A stretch of 64,000 nucleotides of DNA from JACCWP01 sp963801045 (GTDB lineage Bacteria > Actinomycetota > Actinomycetes > Propionibacteriales > Nocardioidaceae), in NCBI GenBank assembly GCA_963801045.1, contig CAWDDC010000003.1, forward strand, positions 496,001 to 560,000, read 5' to 3'. Each line of letters opens with the position of its first letter. The stretch's first letter is position 1. The notes under the pieces were generated by a model. That model was not told where the DNA came from. It made no database searches and saw only the letters and a list, made by a program, of their open reading frames with translations. This document shows, one piece after another, positions 48,315-59,739 of this stretch. The position numbers were made by a program, and so were the translations under genes.

Positions 48315-51300
48315 TCAGGGCGCGATGCCCAACACGATCGTCATCACCACGGCGCGGGTGCTGACGGCGTTCGTCTGCGCGACCAGGCCGCCGACGGCGC
48401 CCGCGTTCTCGGCCGCCCCGCCGTCGACGAGCAACGACGTGACCCGGCCGGCGCCGGCCGTGACCACTTCGGCGCGCAGCTGGGTCGCCGGGGGCGCCGT
48501 CCACGCGGTCGTGCCGGCCGACTTGTCGGCGAAGTACGACAGCACCCAGGCGGGCGCGGTCGTGGTCACCGTCGGGCTGGTGTGGTCGGACCCCGACGCT
48601 TCGGCAGCCGACGTCACGGCCACGCCGGCGGGCGATGCCTCGACGCCGCGGTAGACCGCCAGGGACAGCGTCGTCCGCAGTGCGCGGTCGGCCGTGACCG
48701 TCACCGACGTCCCCACGTCGCCGGCGGTCAGCTGGCGACTCCACACCGTCGTCACCATGCCGACCGAGGTGCGGGTGTCCTCGAGCGTCCAGCCCGGCAG
48801 CGCCGCCAGGTTGGGGTCGATCACGTTGTGGGTGACCAGCAGCACGGCGGTGTCACCCGCACGCGAACCCGCCGGGACCGGGGCGGTGATGGTGGCAGCG
48901 TTGACGTTGGCCTTGCTCGTCCCCACGTCCGCGATGTGCGGCGCCTCGGCCGTGACGGTGTGCGTCACGTCGTCGGTGTGACCGTCGTCGTCGGTGACGG
49001 TCAGCGTCACCTCGTAGTCGCCCGGGTCGGTGTAGTCGTGGCCGGGCGTCTGACCCGTGCCGGTCTCGCCGTCACCGAAGTCCCACGCGTACGTGTCGAT
49101 CGTGCCGTCCGGGTCGGCTGAGTCGGACGCGTCGAAGTCGCAGTGCTGGTTGGTGCAGGCGCTGTCGAACGCGGCCGTCGGCGACTGGTCGGGCGGGGGC
49201 GGAGCCAGCGTGAGCGTCAGGTTGACGCCACGCGTGCTCGCCGCGTCGGTGCTCGCGGTCAGACCGCCCACCGGCCCACGCGGGCCGATGGCCCCGGAGT
49301 CGGCGAGCAGCGAGGTGACGCGGCCGGAACCGGTGCCGATCGACGTGCCGCGCGACTGCACGCCGGCCGGCGGCGTCCACGCGGTCGTCGTCGACGACTT
49401 GTCCGACCAGTACGACACCACCCACTCGCGCGAGGCGGCCTGCAGCGACGGCGTGGTGTGCGCCGTCGTGGAGACGTCCACCGAGCTCGCGACACCGGTG
49501 ACCGGGTCGGTCGTGTCGGCACCGGACCACACCGCCGCGGTGAGCGTCGTGCGCACCTGGCGGTTGGCGGTGACGGTCACCGTCGAGCCCGGGTCGGAGC
49601 CGGTCAGCACCTTGCTCCACACCGTGGTCGCCATGCCGGTCGTCGTGCGGGTCTCCTCGAGCGTCCAGCCCGGCACCCCGGTCGGGGCACCGACGCCCGG
49701 GTCGATGACGTTGTGCGTGGCGAACAGCAGCGCCGTGTCCCCGGCCTGTGCGGCGCCCGGGATGGCCACCGACGTCGCCGCCGCGTTGGTGATCGCGTTG
49801 TTCTTGGCGACGAAGGCGATCGGCTGGTTCACCTCGGCGACGGTCACCTGCTGGGTGACGTCGTCCTGCGCGCCGTCGTCGTCGGTGACCGTGAGGGTCA
49901 CGTCGTAGGTGCCGGCTTCGTCGAAGGTGAAGGTGGTCTGGTCCTGGCCGGCACCGGGGGCACCGTCGAAGGTCCACCCGTAGGACTCGATGGTGCCGTC
50001 GCTGTCGCTCGAGGTGCGGCCGTCGACGCTGCAGGCCAGGCCGACGCAGTCGTAGGTGAATGCGGCGTCCGGTCCGACGTTGGGCGCGACGGCCTGGACG
50101 GAGTGCGTCACCGAGGCCTGGTCGCCGTCGTCGTCGGTCACCGTCAGCGTCACCTGGTAGGTGCCCGGGTCGGTGAAGGAGTGCGCGGGGTTCTGCTCGT
50201 CGGACGTCGCGCCGTCGCCGAAGTCCCAGGCATACGTGTCGATCGTGCCGTCGAGGTCGGTCGAGCCGGTCGCGTCGAAGTCGCAGTCGAGATCGGTGCA
50301 GTCGGAGGAGAATGACGCCAGCGGCGCCTGGTTCGGCGGTGCCCCGAGCAGGAACATCGCCCGGCTGCGCCAGTCGATGCCGCCAGTGGACGGACCCGTG
50401 ACCACCGTGCCGGTCGCCGCCGGGGCGCCCCCGGTGAAGGCGATCCGGGTCAGGTCGCCGGTCGTCGACGACGCCGCGTAGATCGAGCCGCCGGTGTAGA
50501 ACATGCCGCGGATGGTGGCGAAGTTGTAGCCGGCCGGTGCGGTGAACCGCACGGACCCGACGATGCCGCTGTCCGGGCTGAACCAGCGCCAGTACAGCGC
50601 GTTGACTGCCGTTGAGCGTGTAGTAGAGCCGGCCGTCGAGGTAGAACATGCCGGTCACGTTCGGCATCTCGGCGACGAGGCCGGACGGCTTGCCGTCGAA
50701 CGTGTTGCCGCTGCCGGTGTCGACCCCTGCCCACACCGGGTCCGCCCACGGTGCGAGCACCGTCGGGTCACCGAAGGTGGTGCCGTCGAAGGAGCGGGCG
50801 GTGAAGGTGCCGTCGGCCCAGCCGTTGTAGAGCGTGCCGTCCAGCCAGAACGCGCCGCGGGCGTTGCGCCACGAGACGCCGCCGGGGCCGATGAGCGTGG
50901 GAGTGGTGGCGGTGGAGCCGTCGAAGCCCACCGCGCTGACCTCGTCCAGTGCCGACGCGGGCACCTCGGGCCGGTCGGTGCGGACGATCTCGATCGCGTT
51001 GACCAGCGGGTTGTTGGTCTGCCGGTCGAAGTTGATGTTGACCGTGCCGTCGCTGGTGCTGGTCCACGCCTTCATGGTCCCGACCGCGTGGCCGACGTCG
51101 GCCACGATGTCGTAGTTGTCGAGCCGGGTCACGTCGTCGATGGAGACGCGGAACCGGCGCTGACCGATCGACTGCGTCGACGTGCTGCGGTTGGCGAAGT
51201 AGAGCCGCACCTCGATCGGGGTGCCGGCCGCGACCGGGAACGACCAGTCCATGTCCGGCGGCAGGAAGTTGCTGTCGTAGCGCTCGCTGTCGAACAGCGC

Positions 51301-52951
51301 GGTCGGCGTGCCGGCGGGCACCGTCGGGGCGAGCGCCACCGACGGGCTGTAGCGTCGCCGCGGTGCTGCCGCTGGTGCGGAACGAGCCGGAGCCGTTGCC
51401 GGTGTCTGCGGCCCAGTCGGGTCCGGGACCCTGCGACGGCACGAGGGGACCGCCGGCGTTGATCCGGTAGAGCGTGCGACCGCCGTCGCTGACCTGCTTG
51501 GCCGCGAGGTAGGCCGTGCCCGGCAGCACCGGGGCCTTGTCGCTCGCCGGCCGGTAGCCGGTGCTGAGCGGGAAGAACGCCATCTTGCCGCGGTTGTAGC
51601 GGCGGTTGCCGATCCAGTCGGTGTCCTGGCCCATCCAGAGGCCGGACGGAGGTCGCGTAGAGCTCGTAGGCCGCGACGCCGCGCGGGTTGCGTCCCGCGT
51701 TCCAGTCCAGCGGGAGGCCGGTGCGCAGGTCGAGCGCCGCGATGCCCGGGCGCGGCACCGCACCGGCGCCGGCGTTGTCGCGGCCGGCGGTGTTGTTGAG
51801 CCAGCGCTGGTGCCCGCCGATGTAGGCCGCCTGCTCGGTGATCTCGACCGACCAGAGCGTGTCGCCGCCGGTCTCGTTGATCCAGGTGGGCTCGACGACG
51901 TCGCCGGTGGCGTCGGTCTCGAAGCGCGCGGCGGTGTCGCACAGCGTCCCCGCGTGCGGGCCCCCGGTGGTCACGATGACGAAGAACGAGCCGTCACGGC
52001 GAGAAGTCGACCCCGCGCATGTAGGAGTCGAAGGCGCCCTTGCTGCACAGCGGCTCGTAGCGGCGGGTCCGCCAGTCGGTGCGCACCGCCGCAGCCGCAC
52101 CGGTGAGGTTGATCGAGCACGGCCTGGTCGCGCGGCAGGCCGTCGGCGGTGCGGAAGTTGCCGACCACGACGAGCTGCGAGCCGTCGGGCGTGATGTCCA
52201 TGCTCTTGGCGCCGACGCTGCCCTGCGCGCCGCTGCCGGTGTTGTTGTGGTGCTCGGCCAGCTGCGACGCCCATGAACGGGTCGAGCTTGCCGGTGGTCG
52301 GCGTCGAACGTGGCGAGGCCCTGGTGCGCGACGGCACCGGCGGTGGTGAAGAAGCCGCCGGCGTACAGCCGGTTGCCGACCGAGCGCGGAGGTCGTTGAC
52401 GGTGCCGTTGGTGGCCGCGGCCTTGAACCCGGGCACGGCGAGTGCCGGTCGAGACGTTGATGAGCGCGAGGTGGCTGACGTTGGCGCCGTTGAGCTGTGG
52501 TGAAGTCGCCGCCGGCGTAGAACGTGCCGGCGACCGGCCCCGGCAGCAGCGTCTCGACCTTGCCGTTGAGCTGGGGCACGGCGGTCGTGCTGACCTGGCC
52601 GGTGGCCTTGTCGAAGATGAAGATGTTGGGGCGGGACAGCACGGCGTCGGAGCCGCGGGACGAGACCTGGTTGAAGTTGCCGCCGACGACCATCTGGTCG
52701 CCGACCTCGGCGAACGCCCACACCGCCCCGTCGAGCACGGTCGGGTTCTGGGCCGGCACCTCGGAGACGACCCGGTCGTGCCCCGGGGCCGCGGCCGCCA
52801 GGGTCTGCGGCGCGGCGGCGGACGACGCAGCGGCAGCACCGGCCGCCGTCGGCGCCGCGGCGGTGGACGCCTGCGCGGGTGTCACTCCGACCGCCAGCGC
52901 GAGCAGGGTGACGATTGCGGCCGCCCCGGCCACAACAGGACGAACCCGCAT
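48315..52951 (-). CDS. Secreted beta-propeller/malectin/PKD protein, paralog 2 (frameshifted)
   Basis: About 1545 residues. Signal peptide (AGAAAIVTLLALAVGVTPAQ). Order: propeller half 1 (VVGGNFNQVSSRGSDAV, SYMRGVDFSP, IGGHQRWLNN), a malectin-like domain at about 515-665 (EVRLYFANRSTSTQSIGQRR, FDRQTNNPLVNAIEIVRTD), propeller half 2 (NVTGMFYLDGRLYYTLNG), PKD (about 880-960, WDFGDG), PKD (about 965-1030), C-terminal beta-domain (about 1035-1250), PKD (about 1260-1340, WDFGDG), and a second copy of the beta-domain to the end. The last 745 residues are in one intact frame; the first half carries at least eight indels. RBS GAGGAG before the ATG at 52951. It should act outside the cell, and the malectin-like module suggests glycan binding. 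Confidence 0.8.
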
Positions 52952-53098
52952 CAACGTCTCCTCGAATGCATCGCGAGCGAGCGCCCGCGGAAGGATCAAG
53001 TGGAGCATCCAGGAGCCCCCGCCGGTGCCGATATCGCACAAGTCGACGGGGTGCGTGACGCAGGGTGACGGAACGTCAGCCGAGTGCCGTGGTCGGCG

Positions 53099-53878
53099 TC
53101 AGGTGCCGTTGCGCTGCACGAAGGCGACGATCGCCTCGGCCAGCTCCGGTCGGCACACGATGAGGTCGGGCAGGCTGGGGTCGGCGCGGTTGTACTCCAG
53201 CGGCGAGCCGTCGACGCGTGAGGTGTACAGGCCCGCAGCACGGGCCACCGCCACCGGGGCGGCCGAGTCCCACTCGTACTGGCCCCCCGCGTGCACGTAG
53301 GCGTCGGTCACGTCGCGGACCACCGAGATCACCTTGGCGCCCGCCGAGCCCATCGGGACCAGGTCGGCGCCCATCTCCGCAGCCATCGCCTCGACGAACG
53401 CCGGCGGGCGGGTGCGGCTGACCGCGATCCTCGGCCGCTCGCTGGTACGCGCCGGCAACGACGGCGGCGAGCCGGTGTCGAACGTGGTGCCCAGCCCGGG
53501 CTGGGCCACCGCCCCGGCGGCGAGGTCGCCGTCCTGCCACAGCGCGACGTGCACCGCCCAGTCGTCCCGGGGCGGCTCGGAGAACTCCCGGGTGCCGTCC
53601 AGCGGGTCGACGATCCACACCCGGGACGCGGTGGCGCGGGAGGCGTCGTCGCGTCCCTCCTCCGACAGCACGGAGTCGTCGGGACGGTGCAGGTCGAGCA
53701 GGCTCATCAGCAGCTCGTGGGCGGCGCGGTCGCCGGCGTCCTTGAGCTCACGACCCTCGGCTCCCGAGCGGCGGACCTGCTCGAGCCGGGCGCCGGCGAC
53801 GGTGGCCAGCCAGGCGGCGAGTCGGTGGTCGTCGTCGACGACGCCTGGCGGCGGCACGGGCAGGTCGGGTGTCGGCAC
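53099..53878 (-). CDS. cysQ: 3'(2'),5'-bisphosphate nucleotidase (CysQ/inositol monophosphatase family)
   Basis: Intact, 259 residues. Lithium-sensitive magnesium phosphatase fold: metal site VWIVDPLDGTREFSEP, LSEEGRDD, and the C-terminal motif GGQYEWDSAAPVAVARAAG. These support the CysQ branch, which dephosphorylates PAP, the by-product of PAPS-dependent sulfotransferases and of sulfate reduction. A generic inositol phosphatase is the alternative. The GTG at 53878 (VPTPDLPVPPPGVV) is the start. It stands alone between two of the large secreted paralogs, with a hairpin just upstream, and a sulfotransferase gene lies 6 kb away. Confidence 0.88.
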   Translation of the reverse strand: MPTPDLPVPPPGVVDDDHRLAAWLATVAGARLEQVRRSGAEGRELKDAGDRAAHELLMSLLDLHRPDDSVLSEEGRDDASRATASRVWIVDPLDGTREFSEPPRDDWAVHVALWQDGDLAAGAVAQPGLGTTFDTGSPPSLPARTSERPRIAVSRTRPPAFVEAMAAEMGADLVPMGSAGAKVISVVRDVTDAYVHAGGQYEWDSAAPVAVARAAGLYTSRVDGSPLEYNRADPSLPDLIVCRPELAEAIVAFVQRNGT

Positions 53879-53900
53879 CGGCCCATCCTCCCGTACGCAC

Positions 53901-53940
53901 GACGAAGCCCGGCAGGTGGTCTGACCTGCCGGGCTCCGTC
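53901..53940 (-). terminator. Terminator hairpin after paralog 3
   Basis: AGCCCGGCAGGT (53906-53917) and ACCTGCCGGGCT (53924-53935) form a perfect 12-base stem with a 6-base loop, extended to 53901-53940 with one mismatch. It lies 28 bases past the paralog 3 stop and before the cysQ start, so cysQ is likely transcribed separately. Confidence 0.75.
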
Positions 53941-53967
53941 GTCGCTGCTGTGCGCTGGTCTGGTTCC

Positions 53968-56484
53968 TCAGTTGGCGTAGAGGAACGTCGACCGCGCCCG
54001 CCAGTCCTGGCCGTCGACCGCCGGACCGCTGATGACGGTCGCCGAGCCGGTGGGCGACGTGCCGTCCCAGCCCACCGAGCGCAGGTCGCCGGTGGTCCGG
54101 TCGACGACGTACAGCGTGCCGTCCGCCACGAACATGCCGCCTGCCTTGCTCCAGTCGATGCCGGCGGTGTTGCCCGGCCCGGTGAATCCGACTGCTCCCA
54201 CGATCCCGCTCTCCGGCAGGAAGTACCGGTAGAACAGCTGGCTCTGGCCGGCCTTCGTGTAGTAGAGCCGAGCAGTGGACCGCTCGTAGAACATGCCGGT
54301 CACGTTGGGCAGCTCGCCCGCGAACCGGTGCGCCTGCGCGCTCGCCCCGGTCAGGTCGAGCGTGGTCGGGCTGACCGAACGTGGTGCCGTTGTAGGTGCG
54401 CTTCGTCATGCGTGCCGTTGCTCCAGCCGCTGAACAGCTGGCCGTCGACCATGAAGGAGCCACGGCTGGCTGCTCCAGTCCTGGCCACCGTTGGGCACGG
54501 AGGTCGCGCCGGTGCTGCCGCCGCTGGTCATGCCCCGACGGAACACCTGGTCGTCGCCACCGCCGCCGCCCGGCGGGACGTCGGTGCGCACGATCTCGAT
54601 CGCCGTGATCAGCGGGTTCTCCACCACGTGGGAGAAGTCGATGTCGACGTTGCCGTCCGAGGTGATGTCGAAGGCCTTCATCGTGCCGACGCTGTCGCCG
54701 ACGTCTGCGACGATGTCGTAGTTCGTCGAGCGCACAGTGTTGCCCTCGATGTTGACGTCGAACACGCGCTGGCCGGGACTCGCCGTCCCGGCGTAGCCGT
54801 TGGCGAAGTACAGCCGGACCTCGAGCGGCAGACCGTTGGCGGCCGGGAAGTCCCACTGCATGTTCGGGTCGTCGGACGGCGACCAGCGCTCGGTCGAGAA
54901 GACCGAGTTCGGCGTGGTCGCCGGCACGTTGGCGGTCTGGCCGAACGTCTGGCCCCAGCCGGCCGGCGTTGGTGCCGCCGTTGTGGAAGCTCGACTGGTT
55001 GCCGCCGGTGTCCGGCGTCCCAGTCCGGTCCGCTGTCGGGGCCAGCGCACCCTCGCCACCGGCGTCGACCCGGTAGAGGACGTTGGTGCTGCCGCGCCCC
55101 GTGATGCCGAGGCTGTAGGCGTTGCCCGGGAACCGAGCCGGTGTTGTCGTCGGGGATGGGCTTGCCACCGGCCAGCGGCATGAAGGCGATGCGCTTGCGC
55201 TGCTCCTTGCCCAGCGCGGTCGGTGTCGTGCGCGATCCAGACGCCGTCGGTCGAGGGTCAGGAACTCACGCAGACCCACGCCACGGGCGCGGCCCGGGTT
55301 CCAGGAGTAGGGCAGCCCGTTGCGGGCGTCGACGACGGCAATGCCCTCGCGGTTGACGGCGCCGGCACCCGCGGCGTCGCCCGCGTAGGGGTTGTTCAGC
55401 CAGCGCTGGTGGCCGCCGACGTAGACGAGCTTGCCGACCGCCTCGATGGAGTACAGCGTGTCGCCGCCGGTGTAGTTGAGCCACGTCGGGCTGCAGGTCC
55501 GGCGGCGTCCGGCGCCAGCTCGAACCGCGCGGCGACGTCACAGCCGGTGCCGGCGTCGGCACCGCCGCCGAAGGCGCCGGTGCGTCGCCACGTACACGCT
55601 CTCGCTGTCGGGCGAGATGCTCACGTCGCGCATGTAGGTGTCGAACACCGGTTGCGCACGGGTCGTCGTAGAGGTCCGTGGACCACGGCGCCAGCGTCGC
55701 GGTGCGGCGTGCTGGTGTCGAAGACCGCCATCTGCGTCCGCTGTCTGCCCGTTGACGGTGCGGAAGTTGCCGACCGCCGCGAGCCGGGAGCCGTCGTCGG
55801 CGACGTCGATCGCCTTGACCGTCAGGCTGCCGCCGTTGAACACGTCGGTGAAGGCCGCGGTGACGCTGACCGGTGTTGGCTCCCGTGGTGGGGTTGAGCG
55901 CGGCCAGGCACCGGCAGGTGCCTGCAGGGACTGCCGGAGCCCGACCTTCTTGAAGGCGCCACCGATGTAGAGCCGTCGCCGTTGCTGCATCACCATGTCG
56001 TTGACCACGCCGTTGAGCGCCGGCGCGGTGAACGACCCGACGATCGAGCCGTTGCTCACGTTGAGCCGCGCCACCCTGCTGCGAGGCGTGCCGTTGACCG
56101 TGGTGAAGGCGCCCGCGATGTAGACGGAGCTGCCGTCGCCGGTGGCGAGCACCTTGGTGACGACCCCGTTGACCGTGGGCACGAACGTGCTGCTGATCGC
56201 TCCGGTCGTCGCGTCGAACGCGAAGATGTTGGTCCGGTTGACGGTCGCGCCCACCGTTGGGCGCGGTGACCGTCGAGAACTTGCCGACCGCCACCATCGT
56301 GTTGCCGACCTTGGCGATCGACGTCACGGCACCCTGGTTGACGTTGGGCGTGTTGTTGGACGGGTTGGCCGACACGATGTCGTCGTAGGTGATCGCCGAG
56401 GCCGGCTGCTGCACACGCCAGCGCTCCGAGCAGCAAGGCCGCGACCCCGACAGCTGCCCCCATAAAGGTTCGGTGCGTACTCAC
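53968..56484 (-). CDS. Secreted beta-propeller/malectin protein, paralog 3 (heavily frameshifted)
   Basis: About 838 residues. Signal peptide VSTHRTFMGAAVGVAALLLG from the GTG at 56484. Propeller repeats: TSIAKVGNTMVAVGKFSTVT, VYIAGAFTTVNG, TYMRDVSISPDSE, VGGHQRWLNNPYAG. A malectin-like domain at about 490-630 (EVRLYFANGYAGTASPGQRV, VVENPLITAIEIVRTD). Propeller half 2 (LPNVTGMFYERSTARLYYT, LFYRYFLPESGIVGAVGF) and the end DGQDWRARSTFLYAN. It has no PKD domain and no anchor. At least ten indels are needed to read it through. A shared CGAGGGCAAG precedes the start, as in paralog 1. A strong terminator follows. Confidence 0.78.
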
Positions 56485-56674
56485 TGCTTGCCCTCGAATC
56501 ATTGATAGGACCCCCGACGGGAGAATCCGCGTGGTCTCTGGCGGATCACTCGTGACTATGAGGGCCGGTATCAGGCAGCGTCCGGCCAATGCTGCAAATC
56601 AGAGGGAACTATCACCGCACGTGTCGCCACCAACACGAGCGGCGACTTTCACCACGTGCAGCGTGGCCTTCTCA

Positions 56675-58638
56675 CTACGGTGCGTAGAGGAAGGTGGAAC
56701 GGGCCCGCCAGTCCTGGCCGTCCGTGCCCGGGCTGCTCACGGTCGTCAGTGTCCCGTCGACCGGAGCCCCCGCGGTCCACTGGACCGACCGCAGGACGCC
56801 GTCGACCCGATCGGCGATGTAGAGACGTCCACCGGCCAGGAACATGCCGCCGGCCCTGCGTCCAGTCGATGCCCGCGCCGTTGGCCGGGCCGTCGAACCG
56901 CACCGCGCCGACGATGCCGCTCTCGGGCAGGAAGTAGCGGTAGTAGAGCCGGGACTGTCCCGACAGCGTGAAGTACATGCGCGCCGTCGACGCGGTCGTA
57001 GAACATGCCGGTGACGTTGGGCAGCTCCGCGGCGAAGTTGGTGAGGCCGTGCAGGTCGAGCGTCGAGGCCGCACCGAAGGTGGTGCCGTCGAAGCTGCGC
57101 ACCTGCAGCGTGCCGTTCGACCAACCGGTGAAGAGCCTGCCGTCCACCATGAAGGCGCCGCGACTGCTGCTCCAGTCCTGGCCGCCGCCGCCCACCACCG
57201 AGGACGAGGTCGTGCCGGTGGTCGTGAGGTCGCGGCGGACGACCCCGTCGTCGGTGCCCGGCGGGTTGGCGCCCAGGCTGAACGTCTGGCCGGGCAGGCT
57301 CCCGGTGTTGTCCGGCGGGATCGGCTGTGCCGCCCGCCAAGCGGCATGAAGGCGATGCGCTGGCGCTGTCCTCGCCGCCGAGCCGGTCGGTGTCGTGCGC
57401 GACCCACAGGCCGTCGGCGAGCGGCAGGAACTCGCGCAGGCCGACGCCCCGCTGGCGACCGGGGTTCCACGAGTACGGCAGGCCGTTGCGGGCGTCGAGC
57501 ACCGCGATGCCCGTGCCGCTGCACCGCGCCCTGCCCGGCGGCGTCGGCCGGAAGGGGTTGTTCAGCCAGCGCTGGTGGCCACCGAGGTAGATCGACCGCC
57601 CGGTCGACATGACACGAGTACAGCGTGTCGCCGCCGGTGTAGTCGACCCAGGTCGGGTTCTGCCCGGCCGCGTCGGGCAGGAACTCCCAGCGGGTGGCGG
57701 CGTCGCACAGGGTCCCGGAGCCCGACGCCGCCGGCGAAGGCCCCGGTCGTCGACCACGGAGAAGTACGAGCCGTCCGGTGCGATGGACACGTCGCGCATG
57801 TACGAGTCGAACGAGCCCGAGCAGGACGTGGAGTAACGCGTCGTCGACCACGTCGCCAGGGTCGCCGGCGCCACGTCGGTGTTGAACATGGCGATCTGAA
57901 CACGACTCTGACCGTTGACCGTCCGGAAGTTGCCGATGGCCACCAGGTAGCGACCGTTGGCCGCCACGTCGAGCGCCTTGACGGCGACCGTGCCGCCGTT
58001 GAAGGCGTGTCGGCGAAGCTCGCCGTGATCTGCTGGGTGTCGTTGCCAGTCGCGGGGTCGAGGGCGACCAGGCCGCTCTTGACCGACGTTGCCGACCTTC
58101 GTGAACGCGCCACCGACGTAGAGCCTGCCGTTCGGCGAGGACCATGTCGAAGACCTGCGCCGTTGATCGCGGGCGCCTTGAAGCCGGGCACGTGCTGACC
58201 GGTGGTGACGTCGAGCCGCACCACCTTGCGACACCGGCTGCGCCGTTGAGCTGGCTGAACTTGCCAGCGACGTAGACCGACGTGCCGTCGCCTGCCGACA
58301 CGACCCGGTTGACGACGGCGTTGAACTGCGGCTGAACGTGGTGCTGATCGGCGCCGGTGGTGGCGTCGAACGCGAAGATGTTGGTGCGGGGGATGGACGT
58401 GCCGCCCGCCGGGCGCCGTCACCGTGGTGAAGGTCCCGACCGCGACCATCGTCGAGCCCGACCTTGGTGATGGACTTGACCGCGCCCTGCTCGACGTTCG
58501 GCGTCGTGTTGGCGGGGTTGTCCGACACGATCGAGTCGTAGGTCGTGCCGTCTGCGCGGTACGCCAACGAGTGCAGCCGCGAGAGCAGGCCAGCGCAGCG
58601 ATGACGGCCGCGGCGCGTCGCGTAGGCTGCCGGCGCAC
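56675..58638 (-). CDS. Secreted beta-propeller protein, paralog 4 (heavily frameshifted)
   Basis: About 655 residues, the shortest of the four. A signal peptide begins VRRQPTRRAAAVIAALA and continues in another frame; the mature start (YDSIVSDNPANTTPNVEQGA) is almost the same as paralog 3 (NPSNNTPNVNQGA). Shared marks: SYMRDVSIAPDGSYF, LGGHQRWLNNPF, DARNGLPYSWNPGRQRGVG, ELPNVTGMFYDRV, LYYRYFLPESGIVGAVRF, and DGQDWRARSTFLYAP at the end. No malectin-like or PKD module is seen. Paralogs 3 and 4 are clearly recent duplicates. Indels occur every 60-150 bases, so published annotation would show it as many small ORFs. Confidence 0.75.
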
Positions 58639-58787
58639 GTGGCGTCGCCTTCCGTGAGTAGTGGAGCGTCGAGGAGTGCGGCAGCGAGCCCAGACCCAGC
58701 AGTACGGGATTCGGCTGCGATGGGCCTCGACCTGCGCACACTTGCCCGTACCGGCATGTCGACCGAACGGCGACGGAGGGACACGAC

Positions 58788-59730
58788 GTGACGAGTCGAT
58801 CGACCGCGCGGAGGCACGCCCGTGGCGTCACCGTCGTGGTGGCGACCCGGGACCGACCCGCAGCTGCTGCGCGAGCGCGGTCGAGGCGGCGCTCGAGCCA
58901 GGACTACGCCGGGCCGATCGAGGTGCTCGCGGTCTTCGACCAGGCCGAGCCCGAGGCCGACCTCGACGCGCGACGACGACCACCGTACGGTCCGAGTGCT
59001 CCGCAACGAGCGCACGCCAGGACTGCCCGGGGCCCGCAACACCGGCATCCTCGCGGCCGCACACCCGCTGGTGGCCTTCTGCGACGACGACGACCGTTGG
59101 CTGCCCGGCAAGCTGCGCGGCCAGGTCGCCGAGCTGGACCGCCAGGACGCGAACGCGGCCATCACCGGCATCCGGGTGCTGCTACGGCGACGCGGTGCGC
59201 GACCGGGTGCTCGCCGAGACCGGCTCACCCACGCCGACCTGATCCGCAACCGGCTGACGGAGGCCCACCCGTCGACCTTCCTGGCCCGACGCGACTTCGT
59301 CCTGGAGCAGGCCGGGCTCGTCGACGAGACGATCCCCGGCGGCTACGGCGAGGACTACGACTGGTTGCTGCGCGTCGCCCGGCACGGTGATGTCGCCGTG
59401 GTGCGTGAGCCGTTGGTGGAGATCCTGTGGCACCCCGGCTCGTTCTTCACCCGGCGGTGGGACACGATCGTGGACGCGCTGGACTACCTGCTGGCCCAGC
59501 ACCCGGAGTTCGCCGACGACCGGCGCGGGCTGGCCAGGATCGAGGGCCAGCAGGCGTTCGCGCTCGCGGCCCTCGGCCGGCGGCGCGAGGCGCTGGCGCA
59601 AGCTGCGCGACACGCTGCGGCACAACCCGCTCGAACGGCGCGCCGCTGGTGACCGTCCCGGTGCTGCTGCGGCGTGGTCAGCGCCGGACGGCTGCTGCAC
59701 CCGGCCAACCGTTTCGGCCGCGGCATCTGA
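58788..59730 (+). CDS. Family 2 glycosyltransferase (frameshifted)
   Basis: About 313 residues. GT-A fold: VTVVVATRDRPQLLREAV-like start, DYAGPIEVLAVFDQAEPE, LRNERTPGLPGARNTGILAA, metal-binding VAFCDDDDRWLPGKL, and EAHPSTFLARRDFVLEQAGL with GGYGEDYDWLLRVARHG. The C-terminal part ends LLHPANRFGRGI at 59730 after corrections near 58870, 58970, 59185, 59600 and 59650. A GGAGGG site precedes the GTG at 58788. It transfers sugar from a nucleotide sugar, probably for a surface polysaccharide. It is the only plus-strand gene of the locus, divergent from paralog 4 and convergent with the sulfotransferase by 9 bases. Confidence 0.8.
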
Positions 59731-59739
59731 CCGGCCGGG

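Noticed and set aside
45204..58638. Possible programmed frameshifting or phase variation in the paralogs
   Set aside because: The breaks are not at slippery heptamers or at repeat tracts, and the same type of indel occurs in housekeeping genes.
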